A stretch of 64,000 nucleotides of DNA from Miscanthus floridulus. Taxonomy: Eukaryota; Streptophyta; Magnoliopsida; Poales; Poaceae. The stretch is taken from positions 81,113,928 to 81,177,927 of the forward strand of contig NC_089583.1 of assembly GCF_019320115.1 (NCBI RefSeq), written 5' to 3'. The notes under the pieces were generated by a model that was given only the letters and a program-made list of their open reading frames with translations, had not been told where the DNA came from and ran no database searches. Shown piece after piece: positions 57,162 through 64,000 of this stretch; the first letter of the stretch is position 1, and each line of letters begins with the position of its first letter. Made by a program: the position numbers and the translations under genes.

Positions 57162-57584
57162 TTCCAATTTTAAGGTCCATGAGTTCCGAGGGTCCATTGC
57201 AATTTGGTCCAATTTTAAGGTCCATGCGTCACAGGGAAAAGAAAAGGCATCATTGCGCCAGCAGCCCAGCTTCAGGGCCTCACACTTGCATGGTGTTCCA
57301 TCAAGTGTTTCTGGGAACCAGACAAGGGAAACTAAAAACACAGCGGAGATTAATATAAACAAGAAGCTTACACCCGCATCTAGCCAACTACTGCAGGAAC
57401 TTGTCTGTGTTATCAGTTGTTACATGCTATATAAACCTCATAACCACTAAATTAACGAGATGATACATTCGAATACTACATACCCTGAAGGCCTTGCCCA
57501 TCTTTCCATCAGCCTATTCTCTACTCTAATGACTCTTCTTCCCACAAACATGGGACCAAAGGAAAAAGAAAAAAAACAAGAAAA
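57162..57584 (-). other. 3' flank and probable 3' UTR of the ARID-PHD gene
   Basis: No gene. There is a local duplication, 'tccaattttaaggtccatg', at about 57172-57190 and 57208-57226. The part nearest the stop codon is presumably the 3' UTR of the minus-strand gene; no clear AATAAA-type signal was found. Confidence 0.45.
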
Positions 57585-60500
57585 TTAAACATTTCGTGGT
57601 ACAGATGCTGCATTCGAAAAACCGTTAGCTGCTTTTGGTGGTGGTGGCTTCTTCTTGTAGTTTGCTAAGCTACAGTGGGGGCAGATGTATTCCAAACCGT
57701 CTGTCTTAGCGTAATCCTGTAAGTAAAGCACCTCATGAGATCAAGCCAAGATTTCGGGCAAGGGTGAGATCAACAAACCACCATATTATTGGTTACCTTG
57801 AAAGTGCCTAGTCCTTGTCGTCTGTCGCAACCAAAGTGAGCCCATTCACCACATAAGCCACAGTTCACCCAATCTCCAGGTGCGCTACTGGAATTACATA
57901 AAAGGTACTGTTAGATTTTAACATGATATTAGTATTGAAGCAGAAAGATTTGAAGGAAGATGCCCTCAAACCTGTGACAAAGTAAGCAGCATTCGCCATC
58001 CACATCATCATGCGCTAACTCATATTCCAACAAGTATGTCTCGTAATGCCTTTTCAATGTGTTCCCTACACCCTAAATATATACAGAGAAGTGCATAGAA
58101 TTAAAACATGGCATTTCATTAGGCATTCCTGTGCTTCAGCACAAAGCTAAAAGGCAGCATCAGAAATCAAGTATCAGAGAACTGAAAATAAATACATACA
58201 GTCATTCTGTTTGTTGCAGTATGGTTACGCATCTTTGAGAAGACTTGACCCTTCCAGTTTATGCCATTACCCACATAAAATCCACCTCTAGACACCACCT
58301 AAAAATAAAGAAAATATTTATCAGGGAACATGCTGATAATACATGTCATTGGACCTCCTTAGTTCACATAAGTAAACTAGTGCAAAGAATTACCTCCTTG
58401 TACAAGTTATAAAGATCAAGGCGCTTGGCGTTAAGGATTGCATCAGGAAATTCAGCTAGTCCTCCTTGAGGTACAAGTCGATTGTGGCCCCTCTGGATTA
58501 AAAACTGCATGACATCCTTCAAGAAGTCCTCCTACAAAAAAAGGAAAAGATCACTTTCTAGACTGATTATTATGTACGGAAAACAGAACCATATCATCAT
58601 CATGACTCATGAAGGTTAAAGACGTGTACCTCAGAGCATACTTGGATAGGCAACCTATCACATCCATGTTTCTTCATTGGCATTGGATTCAATTGAATGA
58701 CAGGAGTATGAGATGGCCCTGATGTTGATTTTCTGTGCGTGGTTGGGGCAGAAGAAACTGAATTGTGCTTCACAGTTGGTGCAACTGGCAAGCTTGGCTT
58801 CACAATACTAGTTTCATGAAGGGATGTTTCGGGTAAACCCATAAAAGGATGCATTTGTTGCTTTCGAGAGTGAGGAATGGGCCTCATAGTTGCAGGCTTT
58901 AATTTAGCCTTGACGGCTGACAATGAGGAAGGCCCTTCCATCATATGCTTCTTGTCTTCCAAAACTCCATTTGCACCCAACAGATTTTGTTTTGATTCTG
59001 AACCCACCTTTGTTCTGTCCTTGGTAAGGGAGGCTGACCATCTTGGCAGATGAAAATATGGACCATTTTCATTAGCCAAATCTTTGCACTGACTTGTGCA
59101 AAAGAAAAGAAGACGGTCTGCATCTCGCCTCTCAAAGGAAGCAACAGGAGTACCATTTATACAACCAATACCAAGTGCAACCAAGCTCCTGTATTGTCTA
59201 TCTGGCGCTAGATGCTTCAGGACCTAAATAAACATTCAAAGAATGATATTAGGTTCAAGATGAACATTACTGGTTCAATATGTAAAGCTAGAATTGCATA
59301 AGTGAAAAAAAAATTATACAAGATCTTATCAAAACAGCATAAAATTCCAGTAGGTGTGCATTATAAGCAAACAATGTCAGAAACAAACCTGTGCTGCCCA
59401 CTTAGGAAGTGACATCCAAACTTCAAAGGTTGAAGCCCCACAAGCCGTGGACATGGAAGTTAGAGGCTCACTTGATGGTAACTTGTCCTCACTATTTGAG
59501 AGAGCACGGACTAACTGGCTCTTCTCAATAATTTCATTCTTGATGTGGCTCTCTAGAAGCTGCACAGACAGGTGAGCACCATGTGACTTTGGACGGCAGG
59601 ACCAAAAAACCTATCCAAGGTCAAAAGAATATATACCTGGTCATCAAAACAAGTTTGTGCGCTACCAGAAACGAGGAGTGACACATGGGAAGTACTGCAA
59701 GTAGTGACATCACAGCGCATAGTAACCATCCCACGTGGTAGAGATGCAGCTTCGAGAGGTGGTGAAGCACTGTCAGACAGGAGGAACAACAAATCAGTTT
59801 CTGCTTACAAAGACAATAATAATCTATGGCAAAGCCACATTGGCAGTAAACAACAATCTCTGTACATATGAAGGCTCCCTTCTTAATAAATAAATGAAGG
59901 CTCACTTGTTCATTTTCTTTCCCTAAATTATCTCCTAGAAGTATCGTTGTCATTTTGTTTTCATGAATCGAGAAGACTGATGTACTACAGAACTAAGCAT
60001 GGTCAACCAACATAATCATGCATGACAGCATGTCAAACGAATTTGGTTAGTAATTCGTGGACTCATCACATGGTATACAAAGGTAAAACCATAGAAGGAT
60101 GTAGAACTTAAGAAATTAGAAAGCAATCCAAGATACCTGATTCGATTCTGCAGTTTGCTCCCACGAATCTGTCAAAAAAACATGAGCTCTTTTATATAGG
60201 AAAATCGAAAGTCCTAAGTCGTAATAACTTAAATAATCAACAACAACAACAACAACAAAGCCTTTAAGTCCCAAATAAGTTGAATAACTTAAATAATCAA
60301 GCATTAAATATTTGCACTATTGCTTTATGTGTCAGCATCCTCTAAACAATACAAAGCGATAGCCAGCTCACAGGTTTAATCACACCCCATGGTAGAGAGC
60401 AGTGTTTGAGTGCGCGTGTGGGGGTGGGGGATGGATGTCTGGACCATCCATTTCTGTCGGTTCAATCAACCTAAGACTGAGACTAACGGGAACGAAAGTT

Positions 60501-63347
60501 CCAGACTTCCAGTTGTTGAGTACACAACTTCCTACCCAATGTCAATACTTTTTTGTGATGAAGAATAAAGTAGCTACTAGTGTCTACACTATAGCAGCAT
60601 GATTTTTCACTTTCATGTACCATACGAGCATGACGACTACCATTAAAACAAATCATAACGATTGCAGGCAACGGCCTGGATGTCGAGGGCAACAGCCCCC
60701 CTGGGCGCCATAAAATCATCGCCCCATGATAATAAGGTATCTAGAAATGTAATCTGATTAATAGAAATAGACCAAGCCATGAAACAATGGATACTGCAAA
60801 TGATGTCCTATAATTTTAATTAAGGATATCACCATCGCTGCTTACCTAGTATTTCTCTATATGTAAGTGTGCCTTGGAGTTGCACATCTAATTCGATTTT
60901 GTTCTATGATCCTTACAGAAAACATCCATGAATTAAGAGCATAAATGTAACATTGCCATATATCTGAATTAATACACTGACAACAACAACAACAAAGCCT
61001 TTAAGTCCCAAACAAGTTGGGGTAGGCTATCTGAATTAATACACTAAGAAACAAAATGTCTTTTATCATTTCTAGTGAGACAATAATTTTCAAAACCATG
61101 AGTTTATTATATAAAAAGTAGTTCACACAAAAAGGTATTGCATAGCTAGAATCTTTCGTTCATACTTCAATATTCAGAAGTGCATTCAGACCATCTTCTA
61201 AAGAGCCCAATAAACAAGGATCCTGTGGGAGTAAAAAAGGGAAGCATTAGTTTGCATCGGAATAATATAACTAATCTTTAGACATAAATATTAAAGCTTT
61301 TATTTACCAAGTTGCATGGCACTCCACATAGAAGTAATTTCATGTTGATTTCTTCATCGTATATTTTTATAGCCAGGGCCACTTCAGAAGAACCTTCTTC
61401 ATCAACCATTTCAGTCTCAGGTGGGCTTATATTTATTTTTGGAGCATCCCCAAGGAGACGAGGACCAAGCTTAACACTTTGCACGTGATTGTTTCTTACA
61501 CAATATAGACGGAAGGATGCATGAGCAAGCTGAAAAGCATCCCAAGTATGGCTCACCGAACTGAATCCAACCAGAAGCACATTTATTATAAATAACACTT
61601 CCATTTAGATCGAACTGAAAGAGGGAGGATGAATGAATACCTTTGAACTACTGACATCAACGCATGGCGAAAATGAGATGCGGCATAAGACGAGAATGAA
61701 TTTCTCCAGTATATTACATATGGGATCCCCTGAAATAAATAAATATTAGCATTACCAAAATTTCCAATTCCAGAATAATAAAATTGGTTGCCTAACACTT
61801 TAAGAGATATAAATTAAGAACATATATCAATTTGTTTTGATATAGAGGAAACAAGGTTGAATAGATTTGTAGAAATATGCTAACACTTGAGGCCCTGTTT
61901 GGATCTCATTTTCATAGTGATTCTACATAGTGATGTAGAATCTGGATTCTAAAATTTTTTTTAAAAAAATGAGGGGTGTTTGGATTCCGGATTATTGTTT
62001 TTTCATAGTGAGAATCTCCAAATAGCAAGGTTTGGGTAGATAATGGATTCTAGGAATCTCATTCTAGAATACTAGTGTTTGGATCTAATTCTCATTTTTT
62101 TTAGGACATCCAAACAGGGCCTAACAGCAGCATGACATTGTTGCCGAACTAAGAAAAGCAGACCAAAATGAACAATCCAAAGAAAATATGGCTACTTTGC
62201 TATGCAGCCATCTCCAAGATAACATGATCTATGAGTAGTGAACAAATAGTAATACTCTAGCTGTTGACGGATAGTAATACTCTAGTTGTTTGAAGAGATG
62301 CGATTACTGTACAGGGAAACTATCTACCTTTGAGTGAACTGCTTGGGCAAGTTTTTCACCAATAGGAACTTCCAGATATACCTGTATGCAGAGTATGGTT
62401 ATCAGCAACTGTAAAAATGTTAAAGAGTTGAACCCATGTGGCAGTAAAGCCAAGATGTTGGAACATCACAAAAAGTTACACAAAATAAATGTTCCATATG
62501 CATTCCTGTGAAGTAAATGAAGCAAAACATTTTGTAGGGACATTGCTTTCCGTATATATTTCCATGATCTAAATGAAACATTTAATGTATAGGATAGGAT
62601 ACTTGGGCCAGTCAGGTACTTTTTTTGTATTGAACTATTCAAACTGGATTCAGCTCTAGTACTTGACCTATTCAAATGTGTGTAGCATAAGACGAGACAA
62701 TCCTTACTCAAGTTGTATAGCAATTGTTGTATAATGCAACGACGAAACAAACACTGGCACAGTGACTTCAGGTTCATACAATAGAATTTACCAAAACATC
62801 ATAGGTTGTCGTGCAAGTTATGCCAATGTTCATATCATGATGCAGCTAGAAACTGGTGCTGATATCACATCCTGGTATTTGCACACACTAGAGTAGAGCT
62901 TACTATCGTTGGGAATGGTGGGCTGATAAGAGTGCTAAACGCCTGCGGATCAGAGACATCGGCGTCATCCCACACAAGTGAGCCAATCTCCTTCTCATCC
63001 TCGAGCTGCTGACCCTGGATGTACAAGAAGTTTGGCTGCACCACCCGCTGCGCCTCTAGGAACTGCTCTGGTGTAGGATTGAACAGGGTGTGGACCTGCA
63101 TTCAGAAGCCCCCTCATTCAGCTGACAAACAAAGGAGGGAAAGTGCAATGAACGCAATCAAGCGAGGACACCAGCAACTGACCTCCAATCTCCCAGCCGA
63201 GCTGAGCTCCGGGAACGGGTACGACGGCCGCGGCCGCTTCGCCTCCAGCCTAGACCTCGCTGCTGGTGCGCACTTCTCAGCATACTTGCCACACAGCACC
63301 GCGAGGAGCACACAGTTGTTCCGCGAGAAGCTTTGGATTTGAGACAT
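57585..63347 (-). CDS. ARID4: ARID and PHD-finger chromatin protein (ARID4-like), 15 coding exons
   Basis: Predicted coding exons on the minus strand are 63347-63183, 63095-62904, 62381-62328, 61729-61641, 61560-61308, 61222-61166, 60168-60137, 59769-59637, 59559-59389, 59223-58630, 58531-58394, 58298-58200, 58072-57972, 57887-57797 and 57716-57585. All introns are GT-AG and the phases join without a stop, giving 766 residues. An ARID (AT-rich DNA binding) domain spans about residues 582-676, with 'FLIQRGHNRLVPQGG' and 'LYNLYKEVVSRGGFY'. A PHD-like zinc finger follows (about 686-742; CCLLC, CGLC, HFGC, CPHC). The layout matches Arabidopsis At3g43240 (ARID4 in UniProt; I recall it as ARID5 of an ISWI complex that reads H3K4me3). 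Nuclear chromatin regulation is inferred. Residues 450-580 look disordered. Confidence 0.92.
60236..60280 (-). repeat. SINE-like tail, copy 1 (intron 7)
   Basis: The + strand reads (caa)n followed by 'agcctttaagtcccaaataa'. On the minus strand this is a TTG-repeat tail after '...gggacttaaaggctt', resembling the 3' end of Au-type SINEs. Nothing more of a SINE is clear here. It lies in the intron between exons 6 and 7 of the ARID-PHD gene. Confidence 0.5.
60978..61028 (-). repeat. SINE-like tail, copy 2 (intron 6)
   Basis: The + strand reads 'acaacaacaacaacaaagcc', then 'tttaagtcccaaacaagttg' and 'gggtaggct'. It matches copy 1 and extends further into the Au-like 3' sequence. The body of a SINE is not visible. 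It lies within the same large intron of the ARID-PHD gene. Confidence 0.55.
61891..62121. mobile_element. Palindromic MITE in intron 3 of the ARID-PHD gene
   Basis: The 231-bp element has perfect 14-bp terminal inverted repeats (GGCCCTGTTTGGAT). The interior has 'attcta'/'tagaat' words in both orientations and can fold back on itself. The flanks are TGA on the left and TAA on the right, compatible with a diverged 3-bp TWA duplication, as in Tourist/Harbinger elements. It has no coding sequence. Confidence 0.85.
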
Positions 63348-64000
63348 GGCTGGCCGGCCGGAGCCTCCCCGACGGCGGCCAAGCAGGAGAAAAACCTCTC
63401 CTCCAAATCAACCCTGCTTCTTCATGGACCAAACCCTGCGACACAAAAACTGGATCAGGAATCCCCCAAAATCCAACCAAATCCGCAGCGAACCCCACGA
63501 ATCTGAGCGGGCGGCCTTACCAAGACGCGATTTTGCGGCGTAATCGGCGGCGGCACGGCCTGAGTCCCACGGGAAGGAGGCGGATTCGGTGCGGGGAGAA
63601 GGGGGGGGGGAACGAAGGGTAAAGTGCGCGAGAACACACGGAGCCCTATAAGACGATTCGCGGAAATAGCTACTGCAACAACGCGAAAGCAAATCCCAGC
63701 GCGGAGGCAATAAAAAAGAGGAGCAGTGCTTGTGGTGGTGGCGAATCGGCCCACGCCCCCATCCCAATCCAGACAAACACACACAGCGCGATCCACGGAG
63801 AGAGAGAGCCGAAACAAATCTCTCTCCAAGAACCGGAACAAGAACTGAAGCGGGATTAACCGGCGACGAAGACCACGGGGATCAGGCGAGCGGGGCTCAT
63901 TACCCAGCGGCAACCAACCAACTGACAGCAATCCCGCATCACAGAGGCAGAAACTTTGGAACAGTCCCGGCTCGACCAGGGAGGCGTCAAGATTGGATTT
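63348..64000 (-). promoter_or_regulatory. 5' UTR with one intron, and promoter region of the ARID-PHD gene
   Basis: On the minus strand a donor (cttg|gtaagg, 63521/63520) and an acceptor (gtcgcag|ggttt, 63436/63435) bound a likely 85-bp intron (63520-63436) in the 5' UTR. The main ATG is at 63347-63345. Upstream the region is GC-rich with a GA/CT-rich stretch (63800-63830). The transcription start is not resolved and may lie near the window end. Confidence 0.55.

Noticed and set aside
63158..63406. Possible upstream ORF overlapping the ARID-PHD start
   Set aside because: The frame only begins with TTG at 63406-63404, not ATG, and it runs into the first coding intron. It is not a credible uORF.

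Overview
The window is plant nuclear DNA from a grass, most likely a panicoid (sorghum, sugarcane or Miscanthus relative). This rests on the mix of families: a Sirevirus-type Copia element, Tat-, Athila-, CRM- and Tekay-type Gypsy elements, a TNP2-type CACTA transposon and small MITEs, next to one intron-rich plant gene. The species cannot be fixed from sequence alone. About 54.5 kb is nested transposons. Only the last ~6.5 kb holds an ordinary gene.

The host of the nest is one Sirevirus-like Copia element on the + strand (595-54535). Its 5' LTR remnant, primer-binding site, gag, protease, integrase, RT/RNase H, polypurine cluster and complete 3' LTR are spread over 54 kb because other elements landed in it. 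(1) At 592 its 5' LTR is cut by the end of another, Athila-like LTR. (2) At 1597-20319 a Tat-like Gypsy element lies in gag (target-site duplication GGCTA). That element has gag and protease, no RT or integrase, and a duplicated antisense gene. Its own 3' LTR is split at 12537-20268 by a CRM-like chromovirus (duplication CTTCC). (3) At 20688-29137 an Athila-type element on the minus strand lies further along gag. (4) At 30693-43455 a 12.8-kb CACTA transposon lies in the integrase (duplication AAT). (5) At 45633-47580 a solo LTR of the Sirevirus's own family lies in RNase H (duplication ATGTC). (6) From about 48.75 kb to 52272 there is a Tekay/Del-type solo LTR. The frames continue across these sites, which confirms the nesting. 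Nearly all element genes carry stops or frameshifts.

From 54536 to 57580 lies a transition zone with a poly(A)-tailed retroposed sequence on the minus strand (13-bp duplications), two MITE-like elements and simple repeats. At 57585-63347 (minus) is an apparently intact 15-coding-exon gene for an ARID + PHD-finger chromatin protein (predicted 766 residues), with a 5'-UTR intron; its leader or promoter runs to the window end. Its introns hold a palindromic MITE and two SINE-like tails.

No prokaryotic-type system, CRISPR array or rRNA gene was seen. The most unusual structures are the CRM-like element whose C-terminal coding sequence lies inside its LTR, the tandemly duplicated antisense gene in the non-autonomous Tat-like element, and the tRNA-like inverted-repeat block inside the CACTA transposon.
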